Below, in pieces: positions 15,825 through 25,289 of a stretch of 64,000 bases of DNA. The position numbers and the translations under genes were made by a program. The notes beneath the pieces were generated by a model. It did no database searches. It saw nothing but the letters and a program-made list of their open reading frames with translations, and was not told the origin of the DNA. The stretch is from Halarchaeum rubridurum. Its GTDB lineage: Archaea; Halobacteriota; Halobacteria; Halobacteriales; Halobacteriaceae. The DNA lies in NCBI RefSeq assembly GCF_014647115.1, contig NZ_BMOO01000003.1, positions 62,001 through 126,000 of the forward strand, in the 5' to 3' direction. Within the stretch, counting starts at the first letter, position 1. The number at the start of each line of letters is the position of its first letter.

Positions 15825-16457
15825 CTACCGTCCCCGCCGCCCCTTCGTCTGCCGGTAGTCCGTGTCGAGGAGGTCGAGGAAAGCCGTCACGAACGCGTCC
15901 GCCTGCTCGTCCGTCATCGCCCCCGGGTGGACCATCGGCATCAGCTCGAAGCCCCGGCCGCGAATCCGCTCCGCGTGGTGCTCGACGACGTCGAGTTCGT
16001 CCGCCGGCGTCGTCGTGTACTCCGTGCCGATCTCCGCGAGCGCGCGCTCGCCGACGGGCACGATTATCTCCGGGTTTATCATCCGCAGGTCCGCGTTCAA
16101 GAAGGGTTCGCACGTCGCCACCTCCGCGTCAGTCGGCTCGCGCTCCGGATGGCGACACCGCGTCAGGTAGGTCAGATAGGCGTTCTCGACCTCCGGCTCC
16201 TCGCTCGACGGGAGCGAGTTGTTCAGCCCGACCTGCCCGAGCACGTCCTGGAAGCGCTCGCCGGCCGCGTCGCCCGTGAACGGCACGCCCGTCCGCTCCG
16301 CGCCCGCGCTGGGTCGCTCGCCGACGAAGACGAAGTCCGCGCCCGCGTCGCCGTAGCCGTGGACGACGCGCTCGCGGACGTCGCAGAGGCCCTCGCAATT
16401 GCGACACCCCTCGTCCATCCCGAACGGGTTGTACCGCGTCTCCTGGTGGGCGTCCAT
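15825..16457 (-). CDS. Uracil-DNA glycosylase family protein (Fe-S type)
   Basis: A 210-residue protein from the ATG at 16457. Motif A is GERPSAGAERTGVPFTGDAG-like (near residues 43-62); the motif B region is MPMVHPGAMT near 185. Cysteines at CRNCEGLC (residues 18-25) and TRC...TCEP (near 97 and 112) match the Fe-S ligands of family 4/5 UDGs. It removes uracil from DNA, the first step of base-excision repair after cytosine deamination. Confidence 0.85.
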   Translation of the reverse strand: MDAHQETRYNPFGMDEGCRNCEGLCDVRERVVHGYGDAGADFVFVGERPSAGAERTGVPFTGDAAGERFQDVLGQVGLNNSLPSSEEPEVENAYLTYLTRCRHPEREPTDAEVATCEPFLNADLRMINPEIIVPVGERALAEIGTEYTTTPADELDVVEHHAERIRGRGFELMPMVHPGAMTDEQADAFVTAFLDLLDTDYRQTKGRRGR

Positions 16458-16509
16458 GGCGCCCCCGAGGCGCGCGCCCCGCAAAGGCGTGCCGACTCTC
16501 CGTGTCCAC

Positions 16510-17688
16510 CTACTCGACGTGCGTCTCCGCGTCGTCCGGGTCGTTCTCCGGGCTGGCGGGGTGGTAGTCGGTGTCGTACTCGCCGGGCTCGTCGTCCATC
16601 CGGTCGGGGTTGATTCGACCGCCGAGCAGCATGAAGTCGAGAATCGTCAGCCGACACATCGCCTCGACGACGGGGACGCCGCGGGGCGGTAGCACGGGGT
16701 CGTGGCGGCCGATGACCTGCGCGGTCTTCTCCTTGCCCGTCTCCCAGTCCACCGTCGTCTGCTCCGAGGGGATGGACGTCGGCGCGTGCAGCGTCAGCTC
16801 GCCGTAGATCGGCTGGCCGGTCGTGATACCGCCCTGGAGGCCGCCGTGGTCGTTCCCGACGGGGACCGGGTCGCCGTTCTCGTCGAACGTCCAGTCCTCG
16901 TTGCGCTCGCTTCCGCTGTACGCGCGCGCCTCGCGTCCGAGGCCGAACTCGAACGCCGTCGTCGCCGGCACCGACATGAGCGCCTGCCCGAGACGCGCCT
17001 CGACGCTGTCGAAGCGCGGCGCGCCGAGTCCTCGCGGTGCCCCGCGAATCTCGAAGTAGATCGAGCCGCCGATGGAGTCCCCGCGCTCCTGGTACTCCTC
17101 GATGCGCTCCTGCATCGCCGCCGCTGCCTCGGGGTCCGCACACCGCACGTCGTTCTCCTCGGTGTTCTCGAGCATCTCCTCCCACGACACCTCGCCCGCC
17201 TCGATGTCGTCGATCTGGTTCACGTGCGCCTTCACGCGCACGCCGTTCTCGCGGAGGACCTTCTTCGCAATCGCGCCCGCCGCGACCCAGTTCACCGTCT
17301 CGCGCGCCGAGGAGCGCCCGCCGCCGCCCCAGTTGCGCGTGCCGAACTTCGCCGAGTACGTGAAGTCGCCGTGCGAGGGGCGCGGCGCCGTGATGAACGG
17401 CTCGTACTTGCCCGAACGCGCGTCCTTGTTCTCGATGGTCAGCCCGATGGGCGTCCCCGTCGTGTAGCCGTCCTGCACGCCGGACTGGATCGTCACCGCG
17501 TCCGGTTCGCCCCGCGACGTCGAAATCATCGACTGGCCGGGCTTGCGCCGGTCGAGTTCGTACTGGATGTCCTCCTCGTCGAGTTCGAGGCCCGCGGGGA
17601 CGCCCGAGACCGTCGCGCCCATCCCCTTCCCGTGGCTCTCGCCGTACGTCGTCACCTGAAAGAGCCGTCCGAAACGGTTCCCGTTCAT
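16510..17688 (-). CDS. aroC: Chorismate synthase
   Basis: A 392-residue protein from the ATG at 17688 (MNGNRFGRLFQVTTYGESHGKGMG). The N-terminal GESHG signature, the SRGEPDAV region, and RSSARETVNWVAAGAIAKK with its conserved Arg/Ser residues are all present. It converts 5-enolpyruvylshikimate-3-phosphate to chorismate using reduced FMN. aroA, the preceding pathway step, is 258 bp upstream on the same strand. A TTAAAG box 26 bp before the ATG supports a leaderless message, so the two genes are probably transcribed separately. Confidence 0.97.
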   Translation of the reverse strand: MNGNRFGRLFQVTTYGESHGKGMGATVSGVPAGLELDEEDIQYELDRRKPGQSMISTSRGEPDAVTIQSGVQDGYTTGTPIGLTIENKDARSGKYEPFITAPRPSHGDFTYSAKFGTRNWGGGGRSSARETVNWVAAGAIAKKVLRENGVRVKAHVNQIDDIEAGEVSWEEMLENTEENDVRCADPEAAAAMQERIEEYQERGDSIGGSIYFEIRGAPRGLGAPRFDSVEARLGQALMSVPATTAFEFGLGREARAYSGSERNEDWTFDENGDPVPVGNDHGGLQGGITTGQPIYGELTLHAPTSIPSEQTTVDWETGKEKTAQVIGRHDPVLPPRGVPVVEAMCRLTILDFMLLGGRINPDRMDDEPGEYDTDYHPASPENDPDDAETHVE

Positions 17689-17713
17689 TACTACGGGGTT
17701 CGACCGCGCGTGG

Positions 17714-17737
17714 TTAAAGGCCTTGCACAACGCGCAA
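17714..17737 (-). promoter_or_regulatory. aroC promoter box with adjacent imperfect palindrome
   Basis: CTTTAA on the minus strand (17714-17719) sits 26-31 bp before the aroC ATG, the normal TATA position for a leaderless haloarchaeal gene. Directly upstream, 17723-17737 reads TTGC-7 nt-GCAA, a 15-bp imperfect palindrome at the BRE position, a candidate repressor site. Confidence 0.5.
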
Positions 17738-17740
17738 AAT

Positions 17741-17766
17741 CGGACCCGGACCGCGGACCGGGTCCG
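17741..17766. terminator. GC-rich hairpin between aroA and aroC
   Basis: CGGACCCGG and CCGGGTCCG form a perfect 9-bp stem with an 8-nt loop. It lies downstream of aroA and just upstream of the aroC promoter; it could end the aroA transcript or pause it. There is no T tract. The remaining aroA-aroC gap (17767-17946) holds further CCCGGG-rich palindromic sequence and no gene that I can see. Confidence 0.4.
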
Positions 17767-17946
17767 AACCCGGGCTCGCCTCGAACCCGGACCCGCGGCT
17801 TCTTGTCCCGTGACGCGACCACCCCGGGTCGTGCACTAACCGAGGCGCCCGGGGTGGGTGAGCGAAACCCGCCGGCGACCCCCCGGGAGACGAACGCCGG
17901 CGTGTCAGCCCCCACTCCCGCGCGCCGTGGCCCGCGGCGCCGCTCG

Positions 17947-19233
17947 CTACTCCCGCGAGACGCTCACGCCGAGATCGTAGAGCGTGTCGAAGAACCCCGG
18001 GAAGGAGACGTCGACGTCCTCCGCGCCCGTGATCGTCGTCTCGCCCTCCGCGACGAGCGCCGCGACGGCGAGCGACATCACGACGCGGTGGTCGCCGAGC
18101 CCCTCGACGTCCGCGCCGACGAGCTCGCTCTCGCTCCCGTGGACGATCAGGGCGTCGCGCTCCTCCTCGATTTCCGCGCCCATCTTCGCCAACTCCTCCG
18201 CCATCGCGCTCACACGGTCCGTCTCCTTGTAGCGGACGTGCTCCGCGTTCACTAGCTCCGTGGTGCCGTCGGCGGCCGCGCCGAGCACCGCGAGTGTCGG
18301 CAGGAGGTCGGGCGTGTCTCCGACGTCCACGGTCGTCCCCGTCAGCTCGGAGCGCCGCACGACCGCGCGGCCGTCGTCGCGGTGCCAGTCGAGGTCCGCG
18401 CCCATCTCCTCGAGGATTCCGAGAATCGCGCTGTCGCCCTGCGCGCTCGGGTAGACGCCGCGCACCTCCACCTCGGGGTCGCCGGCGAGCGCGCCCGCCG
18501 CGAGCAGGTAGGACGAAGAGGAGAAGTCGCCCGGGACGGCGTACTCGCCCTCCGTGGGCTCGTACGTCTGCCCGCCGTCGACCCGGTAGCCCGCCTCGGT
18601 CCGCTCGGCGTGGACGCCGAAGTCGTCGAGTAGCTCGACCGTAATGTCGACGTACGGCGCCGACTTCAGCTCCGTCGAGAGCTCGATTTCGAGCCCGTCG
18701 TCGGTCACCGCGCCCGCCATCAGGAGCGCGGAGATGAACTGCGAGGAGACGTCGCCGGGAATCGTCACCGACCCGCCCCCGATGGGGCCCTCGACGACGA
18801 GCGGTGCCTGTCCGTTCCCGCGCGTCGAGCGCGCCCGTCCGCCGAGTTGTTCGACGGCGTCGAGGAGCGGCGCCTGCGGGCGCGAGCGCAGCGACACGTC
18901 GCCGGTGAGGACGGTGCCGCCGTCGACGAGCGCGGCCGCGCCGGTGGCGAGGCGCATCGTCGTCCCCGAGTTCCCGCAATCGACGACGTCCGGCGGGGCC
19001 TCGGGGTTCCCGTCGAACCCGTCGATTTCGAGGACGCCCTCCACCTCGACGACGTCGCCGCCGAAGGCCTCCACCGCGCCCATCGTCTCGCGGGTGTCGG
19101 CGGACTTCAGCGCGTGCCGGACGAGCGCGCCGTCCGCGTAGCCCGCGGCGAGGATCGCGCGGTGCGTGTAGCTCTTCGACGGCGGTACCTGCGCGTCGCC
19201 GTGGACGCGCGACTGCGGGACCGTGACCTGCAT
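17947..19233 (-). CDS. aroA: 3-Phosphoshikimate 1-carboxyvinyltransferase (EPSP synthase)
   Basis: A 428-residue enzyme starting at the ATG at 19233 ([26 protein letters not shown]). The PEP/shikimate-3-phosphate site is visible: [11 protein letters not shown] at residues 18-28, [10 protein letters not shown] near 93-102, the basic loop [10 protein letters not shown], and a C-terminal KETDR. It transfers the enolpyruvyl group from PEP to shikimate-3-phosphate. Divergent from the M24 peptidase gene with a 93-bp shared region, and upstream of aroC. Confidence 0.97.
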   Translation of the reverse strand: MQVTVPQSRVHGDAQVPPSKSYTHRAILAAGYADGALVRHALKSADTRETMGAVEAFGGDVVEVEGVLEIDGFDGNPEAPPDVVDCGNSGTTMRLATGAAALVDGGTVLTGDVSLRSRPQAPLLDAVEQLGGRARSTRGNGQAPLVVEGPIGGGSVTIPGDVSSQFISALLMAGAVTDDGLEIELSTELKSAPYVDITVELLDDFGVHAERTEAGYRVDGGQTYEPTEGEYAVPGDFSSSSYLLAAGALAGDPEVEVRGVYPSAQGDSAILGILEEMGADLDWHRDDGRAVVRRSELTGTTVDVGDTPDLLPTLAVLGAAADGTTELVNAEHVRYKETDRVSAMAEELAKMGAEIEEERDALIVHGSESELVGADVEGLGDHRVVMSLAVAALVAEGETTITGAEDVDVSFPGFFDTLYDLGVSVSRE

Positions 19234-19326
19234 ACGCGAATCGGACGCGTGAGGCGTCCGTAAGCGTTCCGGGGCCGCCGGAGAGCGACGGCAAACCCTT
19301 TTGTCGCGGCGGGCGGACCCACGCGC

Positions 19327-20511
19327 ATGGACGACGAACGCGACTACGGCGCGCTCGACGCGTTCCTCCGCGAGGCGGGCCGCGACGGCTACCTCCTGCA
19401 CGCGAGCGCCGACCTCGCCGACCAGTACTACCTCTCGGGCTTCGACGCGCCCGGCCCCTTCGTGACGCTCTACACGCCCGAGCGGACGGCCCTCCTCGTC
19501 TCCGGCCTGGAGTACGGCCGCGCGACGAACGAGGCCCGCGCGGACGTTGTGCGCCGCTACGCGGACTACGACTACCACGCGCTCGTCGCCGAGCACGGCC
19601 GCGAGGAGGCGTCGCGGCGCGTCCTCGCCGCCTTCCTCGACGAGTTCGGTGCCACGGACGTGGCGACGAACGAGCGCTTCCCGCTCGGCGTCGCGGACGA
19701 CCTCCGCGAGCGCGGCGTGGCGGTGACGGCCGACCGCGACGACGTCGTCGGCGACGCCCGCGCGGTGAAGACCGAGACGGAGATCGAGCACGTCCGGTCC
19801 GCGCAGCAGGCCAACGAGGCGGCGATGGCGGCCGCGGAGGACCTCCTCGCGGAGGCGGACGTCGTCGACGGCGTGCTCCTCTACCGGGACGACCCGCTCA
19901 CCGCCGAGCGCGTGAAGGAGGAAATCGAGGTGACGCTCCTCCGACACGGCTGTAGCCTCGACGAGACCATCGTCGCCTGCGGCGCGGACGCCGCCGAACC
20001 GCACAACCGCGGGCGCGGCCCGCTGCGGGTGAACGAGCCGGTCGTAATCGACATCTTCCCGCGCGAGAAGGCCTCGAAGTACCACGCGGACATGACCCGG
20101 ACGTTCGTGAAGGGCGAACCCACCGAGGCGGCCCGCGAGTTCTACGACGTGACGGAACGAGCGTTCGAGGCGGCGTTCGACGCGCTCGAACCCGGCGCGA
20201 CGGGCGCGGACGTCCACGCGGCGGTCTGCGACGTCTACGAGGACGCGGGCTATCCGACGCTGCGCTCGGACCCCGACACCGAGACGGGGTTCATCCACTC
20301 GACGGGCCACGGCGTCGGCCTCGACGTCCACGAGGGGCCGCGGCTGAGCGAGGGTGCGGACGAGGCGCTGGAGCCGGGCCACGTCGTCACGATAGAGCCG
20401 GGGCTCTACGATTCGGCGGTCGGCGGCGTCCGCATCGAGGACATCGCGGTCGTCACCGAGGACGGCTACGAGGATTTGACGGATTACCCCGTGGAGTTCG
20501 TCGTCGAGTAA
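19327..20511 (+). CDS. M24 family aminopeptidase (Xaa-Pro type)
   Basis: A 394-residue protein. The creatinase-like N-terminal domain spans about residues 1-145; the pita-bread C-terminal domain has all five metal ligands: Asp in VIDIFPRE, Asp in YHADMTRTF, His in [13 protein letters not shown], Glu in TIEPGLY and Glu in RIEDIAV. It probably cleaves X-Pro dipeptides or N-termini using two divalent metals. A CCTTTTG box about 27 bp upstream of the ATG suggests a leaderless mRNA. Its 3' end overlaps the convergent gene by 28 bp. Confidence 0.92.
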   Translation: MDDERDYGALDAFLREAGRDGYLLHASADLADQYYLSGFDAPGPFVTLYTPERTALLVSGLEYGRATNEARADVVRRYADYDYHALVAEHGREEASRRVLAAFLDEFGATDVATNERFPLGVADDLRERGVAVTADRDDVVGDARAVKTETEIEHVRSAQQANEAAMAAAEDLLAEADVVDGVLLYRDDPLTAERVKEEIEVTLLRHGCSLDETIVACGADAAEPHNRGRGPLRVNEPVVIDIFPREKASKYHADMTRTFVKGEPTEAAREFYDVTERAFEAAFDALEPGATGADVHAAVCDVYEDAGYPTLRSDPDTETGFIHSTGHGVGLDVHEGPRLSEGADEALEPGHVVTIEPGLYDSAVGGVRIEDIAVVTEDGYEDLTDYPVEFVVE

Positions 20512-21437
20512 TCCCCCTCGTTGGCGAGCGTGATGGAGTGGTTGACGAGGTCGTCCATCCGGTCGAGGGCGGCCTCCACGTCGTCGAGGTCGTCGATGTC
20601 CGGGTTCGAGGACTGGGCCGAGTCGAGGGCGGCGCGCGCGTTGTCGATGGAGTCGGCGAGGTCGTAGGAGAGGACGCTCGTGAGCTCCATCAGGTGGTCG
20701 CCGCGCGTGGACTCGCCCGCGACGGTCTGCCGGAAGTGGATGGAGAGGCCGTCCTCCGAGGGGTAGGCTCGGACCTCGAACTGTTTGTCGAGCGGGCCGA
20801 AGGATTCCTCGAAGGTCACGGGGTTTTGGGTGGCGATGGCGCGGTGGAACTCCGTGTAGAACGTCGAGCCGACGGATTCGGGGAAGACCTCCCAGACGTT
20901 CTCGCCGACGATTCGCTCGGCGGTGACTTCGAGGAGGTTCTCGGCTTCCTGGTTGATGTACGTGAAGCGCCAGTCCCGGTCGAGCGCGAAGAAGGCGTCC
21001 GTGATGCGCTCGTAGACGTTCCGCGCGAGGTCGTTCAGGAGCGCGACGTCCTGCTCTGCCTGATAGCGCCGCGCGGCGGAGACGAGCGTGTCGGCGAGCC
21101 GGTCGAGGCTCTCCTCCTCGTCGGCGCGGACGTAGTCGGTGACGCCCGCGGAAATCGCGTCGGCGGCGAGTTTCTCGTCGCCGTCGGTCGCGTAGAGGAC
21201 GAAGGGAATCGCGGGGTCGGCGTCGCGGACGAGGCGCAGCACGCCGAGCGCGTCGATGCCGGCGAGGCCGTCCTCGCAGGCGATGCAGTCGACGTCGTGC
21301 TCGGAGAGGGCGTCGACGACGGACGCACCGTCGGGTGCGGTGACGACCCCGGCTACCGCCGCGGTCGCGTCGAGGGCACGTGCGCGTTTCCCGTCGGCGT
21401 GGTCACCGACGTAGAGTACGCGGACACCGTCGTCCAT
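20484..21437 (-). CDS. Degenerate receiver-PAS-HisKA signalling protein
   Basis: A 317-residue protein with three domains: receiver-like (residues 1-105), PAS (about 135-235) and a dimerisation helix pair (about 245-310). The receiver aligns with active haloarchaeal domains at VDC..C-E-D-G-L-A-G, but the phosphoacceptor Asp is Glu55. The HisKA-like helix reads [10 protein letters not shown] where active kinases have VLSHDLRNPL, so the phospho-His is Tyr258. No HATPase domain follows. It cannot be an ordinary kinase; a sensor that dimerises with other kinases, or a dominant modulator, is plausible. Upstream of it, also on the minus strand, is a HalX response regulator. Confidence 0.8.
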   Translation of the reverse strand: MDDGVRVLYVGDHADGKRARALDATAAVAGVVTAPDGASVVDALSEHDVDCIACEDGLAGIDALGVLRLVRDADPAIPFVLYATDGDEKLAADAISAGVTDYVRADEEESLDRLADTLVSAARRYQAEQDVALLNDLARNVYERITDAFFALDRDWRFTYINQEAENLLEVTAERIVGENVWEVFPESVGSTFYTEFHRAIATQNPVTFEESFGPLDKQFEVRAYPSEDGLSIHFRQTVAGESTRGDHLMELTSVLSYDLADSIDNARAALDSAQSSNPDIDDLDDVEAALDRMDDLVNHSITLANEGDYSTTNSTG

Positions 21438-21484
21438 ACACTACGGGGAGGTAGCGGGCGAACCGTCAAAAGCGCGTTGGCGGA

Positions 21485-22060
21485 TCACTCGTCGCCGTGT
21501 TCGCGCAGCGACCGGAAGACGGCGGCGACGTCCTCGTCGTCGAGGTTGCCGAGCTCCTCGTCGAGTTCGCCCTCAAGCGCCTCGATGTCGGCGAGGAGGC
21601 GCTGGTACTCCTCGTTGTCGGCGAGCTGGTCGGCGTCCTTCTGGGCTTCGAGGGCGGCGCGCTTGGCGGCGAGCGAGAAGTACTCGCGGACCTCGACCGT
21701 GTACAGCCGACGGGCGAGCAGTCGGCTGACGAGGTCGGTGAGGTCGTCACGTGCGACCGGCTTGACGAGGTACGCGTCGAACCCCATCTCGATGATGTCG
21801 AAGTCGGGGTCGACGGCGCTCACCATCGCGATTTGCACGTCGCTCCCGATACCGCGGAGTTCGGCGAGGACGTCGTCACCGGATGACTCCGGGAGTCGTC
21901 GGTCCAGTAGCACGACGTCGACCTCGTCGTCGAACCGCTCGAGGGCTTCCTCCGCCGAGTTTGCGGTGCGGACGGCGTGGTCGCCGTCGAGCCACGCGGC
22001 GTAGAGGTCCGCGAGGTCCCGGTCGTCTTCGACGACGAGTACGGTCGGCCGGTCGGTCAT
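21485..22060 (-). CDS. HalX-domain response regulator
   Basis: A 191-residue protein. Residues 1-120 form a receiver with the acidic pair VEDD, phosphoacceptor Asp in VVLLDRRLPESSG, and Lys in YLVKPVARD. Residues about 120-190 match HalX: REYFSLAAKRAALEAQK then an alpha-helical ELEGELDEELGNLD segment. HalX proteins are haloarchaeal regulators of unknown output. The neighbouring PAS protein 47 bp downstream may be a partner; a kinase is not adjacent. Confidence 0.9.
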   Translation of the reverse strand: MTDRPTVLVVEDDRDLADLYAAWLDGDHAVRTANSAEEALERFDDEVDVVLLDRRLPESSGDDVLAELRGIGSDVQIAMVSAVDPDFDIIEMGFDAYLVKPVARDDLTDLVSRLLARRLYTVEVREYFSLAAKRAALEAQKDADQLADNEEYQRLLADIEALEGELDEELGNLDDEDVAAVFRSLREHGDE

Positions 22061-22153
22061 TCGATTTTGGGTTCGTCACCGCGACGCTTAAAACCTCCCG
22101 ACGGACCGACGGGAACGAACCCCTTTTGGCCGCGCGCGGGCTATCGGGTCGGC

Positions 22154-22897
22154 ATGGACGCACTCGTCGTCGGCGCGGGCGAGATGGGCCGCTGGTTCGC
22201 GGCCGCCGTCACGCCCGACGTCGCGTTCGCGGACGCGGACCCCGCGCGCGCCGAGGCCGCGGCGGACGCGCTCGGCCCCCGTGCGCGCGCCGTCCCCCTC
22301 GACACGACGGAGTCGTTCGGCGTCGTCTGTCTCGCGGTGCCGATGCGCGTGGCGAGCGAGGCCATCGCCGAACACGCCGGGAAGGCCCAGCAGGCCGTCG
22401 TGGACGTCACGGGGTCGATGCGCGCGCCGCTCGACGCGATGGCCGCCGCGGCCCCCGCGCGCGAACGCGTGAGCTTCCACCCGCTCTTCGGCGGCGACGC
22501 CGCGCCCGGGACGGTCGCCGTCTCGACGGCCGCGAGCGGCCCCGCGACAGACGCGCTCAGACGAGACATCGAGGCCGCGGGCAACGACCTCGTCGACGTC
22601 GCCCCCGAGGAGCACGACGACGCGATGCGGACGGTGCAGGGCCGAACCCACGCCGCGATACTCGCGTTCGCGCTCGCCGCGTCGGACGCGGACGACGACG
22701 TCCCCGACGAGCTGACGACGCCGGTCTACGAGCGCCTCGCCGCGCTCGCCGAGCGCGTCCTCGACGGGACGCCGCGCGTCTACGCCGACATCCAGGCGAC
22801 CTTCGACGGCGCGGACGACGTCGCCGCGGCCGCCGCGCGCCTCGCCGACACCGACCCCGACGAGTACGACGCCCTCTACGACGATGTCCGTAAATAG
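22154..22897 (+). CDS. tyrA: Prephenate dehydrogenase
   Basis: A 247-residue protein from the ATG at 22154. The NAD(P) Rossmann loop is VVGAGEMGRWFA (residues 5-16), followed by the CLAVPMR strand and DVTGSMRAPLDA. The His in SFHPLFGG matches the catalytic region of archaeal TyrA. It decarboxylates and oxidises prephenate to 4-hydroxyphenylpyruvate for tyrosine synthesis. It overlaps the downstream methyltransferase gene by 14 bp, so the two are co-transcribed. Confidence 0.88.
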   Translation: MDALVVGAGEMGRWFAAAVTPDVAFADADPARAEAAADALGPRARAVPLDTTESFGVVCLAVPMRVASEAIAEHAGKAQQAVVDVTGSMRAPLDAMAAAAPARERVSFHPLFGGDAAPGTVAVSTAASGPATDALRRDIEAAGNDLVDVAPEEHDDAMRTVQGRTHAAILAFALAASDADDDVPDELTTPVYERLAALAERVLDGTPRVYADIQATFDGADDVAAAAARLADTDPDEYDALYDDVRK

Positions 22898-24290
22898 AGA
22901 CGAACTCCGGTCGAACGCGAAGTACCTCCGGGGAGTCCGCCCCATCGATCCCGAGGAGGTCTGTGAGTATCTCAGCACGCCGCGCCACCCCGCGGTCGTC
23001 CGGCAGGCCCTCCGCGAGGAGGCGGCGTCGCTCGGCCTCGTCGAGCGCGAGGACGGAACCTTCGTTCCCGTAGAGCCGGGGCCGGCGCGCGTCGAGCGCG
23101 AGACCGTCACGGCGTTCCCCGACGAGCACGCCCGCGTGCTGGAGGACCGCCTCGTCGAGACGTACGGCCCGGACTGGCACCGCGGCGAGAGCGGCGACGC
23201 CCTCCGCGAGGCGATCCGCCGGCTGAAGGCCGACTACTACCACGAGAACGACGTCACGTACGACGCGACGGCCGCGCTCGGCTACGCCGTCTACCACCTC
23301 CCCGACTACTACGCGGTCGGGCGGTACGTCGCCGCGGACCTCGCCGCCGACGGCCTCCTCCCGCGCGACGCGCGCGTCCTCGACCTCGGCGCGGGCGTCG
23401 GCGGCCCCTTCCTCGGCCTCGCGGACGCGCTCCCCGACGACGCGCTCCTCGACTACCACGCCGTCGAGCCGAGCCCCGCCGCCGACCTCCTCACGGCCTT
23501 CTTCGACGCCGCCGACTCGAACGTCCACGCGACGCTCCACCCCGAGACCGCCGAGGCCCTCGACACCGCCGCTCTCGCGGAGGGCGGCGACTTCGACCTC
23601 GTGACGGCCTTCAGCGTCCTCAGCGAACTCGACGACCCCGTCGCTGTCGCCGAGACCTACCTCGACGTGCTCGCGGACGACGGCACGCTCGTCCTCGTCG
23701 CGCCCGCGGACCGCAACACGAGCATCGGCCTCCGCGAGGTCGAACGCGAACTGGAGACGCGCGGCGTCACCGTCTACGCGCCGACCGTTCGGCTCTGGGA
23801 CGACGAACGCCCGACGGACCGCGGTTGGTCGTTCGTCGCGAAACCGGACGTGGCGGCCCCGGGCTTCCAGCGTCGCCTCGCCGAGGCCGCCGAGCGCCCC
23901 ACGGAGTTCCTGAACGAGACGGTGCAGTACAGCTACGCCTTCCTGCGGACGGACGGCCGGCGGAAACACGACGTCTCGCTCCCCGCCTCGCGCTACGCGA
24001 AACTCGGCGAGGCCGAACGCCACGTCTCGAACCGCGTCGACCTCGTCGCCGCCAAACTCTCCGGCGACCTCTCCGAGGCCGGCAACCCGCTGTTCAAGAT
24101 CAGCGACGGGAGCGAGGACACCGACTGTTACGCCGTCCTCGTCGACCGGAGCGCGCTCAACCGCGACCTCCTCGGCGCCGACTACGGCGACCTCCTCTCC
24201 TTCGAGTCCGTCCTCTGCCTCTGGAACAACGACGAGGGCGCGTACAACTTCGTCGTCGACGACGAGGTCGTCGTCGACCGCCTCGGCTGA
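22884..24290 (+). CDS. Rsm22-like small-subunit rRNA methyltransferase family
   Basis: A 468-residue protein. A class I methyltransferase core is centred on VLDLGAGVGGPFLGLA (residues about 166-181), with FDLVTAFSVLSEL later. A long N-terminal helical region and a C-terminal all-beta tail surround it, as in the mitochondrial/bacterial Rsm22 family. Members are linked to small ribosomal subunit assembly; the modified base is unknown. It overlaps tyrA at the 5' end and is followed by a 236-bp gap holding a nested inverted repeat. Confidence 0.75.
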   Translation: MSVNRDELRSNAKYLRGVRPIDPEEVCEYLSTPRHPAVVRQALREEAASLGLVEREDGTFVPVEPGPARVERETVTAFPDEHARVLEDRLVETYGPDWHRGESGDALREAIRRLKADYYHENDVTYDATAALGYAVYHLPDYYAVGRYVAADLAADGLLPRDARVLDLGAGVGGPFLGLADALPDDALLDYHAVEPSPAADLLTAFFDAADSNVHATLHPETAEALDTAALAEGGDFDLVTAFSVLSELDDPVAVAETYLDVLADDGTLVLVAPADRNTSIGLREVERELETRGVTVYAPTVRLWDDERPTDRGWSFVAKPDVAAPGFQRRLAEAAERPTEFLNETVQYSYAFLRTDGRRKHDVSLPASRYAKLGEAERHVSNRVDLVAAKLSGDLSEAGNPLFKISDGSEDTDCYAVLVDRSALNRDLLGADYGDLLSFESVLCLWNNDEGAYNFVVDDEVVVDRLG

Positions 24291-24338
24291 GACCGACCCT
24301 CGTTCTCCGCTCGACGCGTCATCATTCCGCTCGGTGAC

Positions 24339-24377
24339 CCACATATCCGGCTTGGCCGGCTTCACATCGATATGTGG
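24339..24377. repeat. Nested inverted repeat between Rsm22 gene and island
   Basis: Outer arms CCACATAT (24339-24346) and ATATGTGG (24370-24377) enclose an inner hairpin CCGGC-TTG-GCCGG (24347-24359). It lies 49 bp after the methyltransferase stop and 150 bp before the first island gene. It could be a terminator, a protein-binding site or a recombination scar. The rest of 24291-24526 is AT-richer than its surroundings and holds no gene I can support. Confidence 0.6.
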
Positions 24378-24497
24378 TGGAATAGATGGCGAATGAGTAA
24401 CGCGAATCAGAACTGGCGGTCCGGATATTCATGCAAAGTATGGCCGATTCGGTGCTACAGACGAGGTATAGGCTATCTGGTGCGTCATGTGCGAGGG

Positions 24498-24503
24498 TTT
24501 ATG
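24498..24503 (+). promoter_or_regulatory. TATA-like box for the 24527 gene
   Basis: TTTATG is centred about 27 bp before the ATG at 24527, the spacing expected for a leaderless transcript. This supports choosing 24527 over the in-frame ATG at 24431, which would place the box inside the coding region. Confidence 0.55.
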
Positions 24504-24526
24504 TGGGTTGGTTTCGTGTTACGCTT

Positions 24527-25288
24527 ATGGATACTGCTCTCCCACAGCGGGCGAACCCAGAGGTAGTGTATGACATCTGCCGAGCGATGAAGGGCGTCGA
24601 CCAGTTCACCCGGAACGAGGTGTACGAGGAGGTTTCGGGGAAGACGCGTGATCTCCGGCGTGGACTCACGCTCGCCCGCCGTCTCGGGTTCTTGCGCGAG
24701 GTCGATAGCGGTACGGACGACGTGTTTCGGCTCACGACGCGGGGGACCGGGCTCGGCTATCAGTCGTCCTACGACGGCAACGAGACCGTCGAAGAGCTGT
24801 TCCGTGAGGCTATCGAGGAGTTCCGGCCGTACCGAGAGGTTCTGGTTCAGGCGCACGAGGGGAACGCGACGTCCGAAGTGATGGGAGACGCTTGTGTCAC
24901 GCAGAGCGCGTTTCGAGAGGCCGCGGATTCCGTGATCGACGACGAAGTGAAGGACCGAGAGGTGAACCTCCTGATAAAAACCGCTCAGGCGGCCGGCCTC
25001 GGCGAATACCGAACAGGAAAGCGGGGATACGAGACACGCCTCATACTCTCAGACGACTACGCGCCCTTCGTGGAGTCCCTCACCCGAAAGCACCCGTCGC
25101 CGGCAGCGGCCACCGGCGGGACGACTGACGGGGAACGGGAGACAGTGGCTGAGACGGAAGATGAGGTGCCCGGAGGTTCGTCAGATTCGTCCGACGTGAC
25201 CATCACGGTCGAATTCGACGTCGGCGACCGCACGAGCGAGGAGATCGCCACGATAGTCGACGAAATCCGCCACGTGACGGACGAGTAA
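24527..25288 (+). CDS. Winged-helix protein, DUF5343-like (253 aa)
   Basis: A 253-residue protein from the ATG at 24527. Residues about 10-65 form a winged helix (VYDICRAMKGVDQFTRNEVYEEV...LTLARRLGFL), then a helical region with a second wHTH-like unit near residues 105-165 (ACVTQSAFREAAD...LLIKTAQAAGL), a Ser/Thr/Gly-rich linker, and a C-terminal VTITVEFDVGDRTSEEIATIV strand-helix that resembles the tail of DUF5343-type proteins found in defence and TA loci. It probably binds DNA. The downstream gene starts with GTG directly after its stop, so they form one transcript. Confidence 0.7.
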   Translation: MDTALPQRANPEVVYDICRAMKGVDQFTRNEVYEEVSGKTRDLRRGLTLARRLGFLREVDSGTDDVFRLTTRGTGLGYQSSYDGNETVEELFREAIEEFRPYREVLVQAHEGNATSEVMGDACVTQSAFREAADSVIDDEVKDREVNLLIKTAQAAGLGEYRTGKRGYETRLILSDDYAPFVESLTRKHPSPAAATGGTTDGERETVAETEDEVPGGSSDSSDVTITVEFDVGDRTSEEIATIVDEIRHVTDE

Positions 25289-25289
25289 C

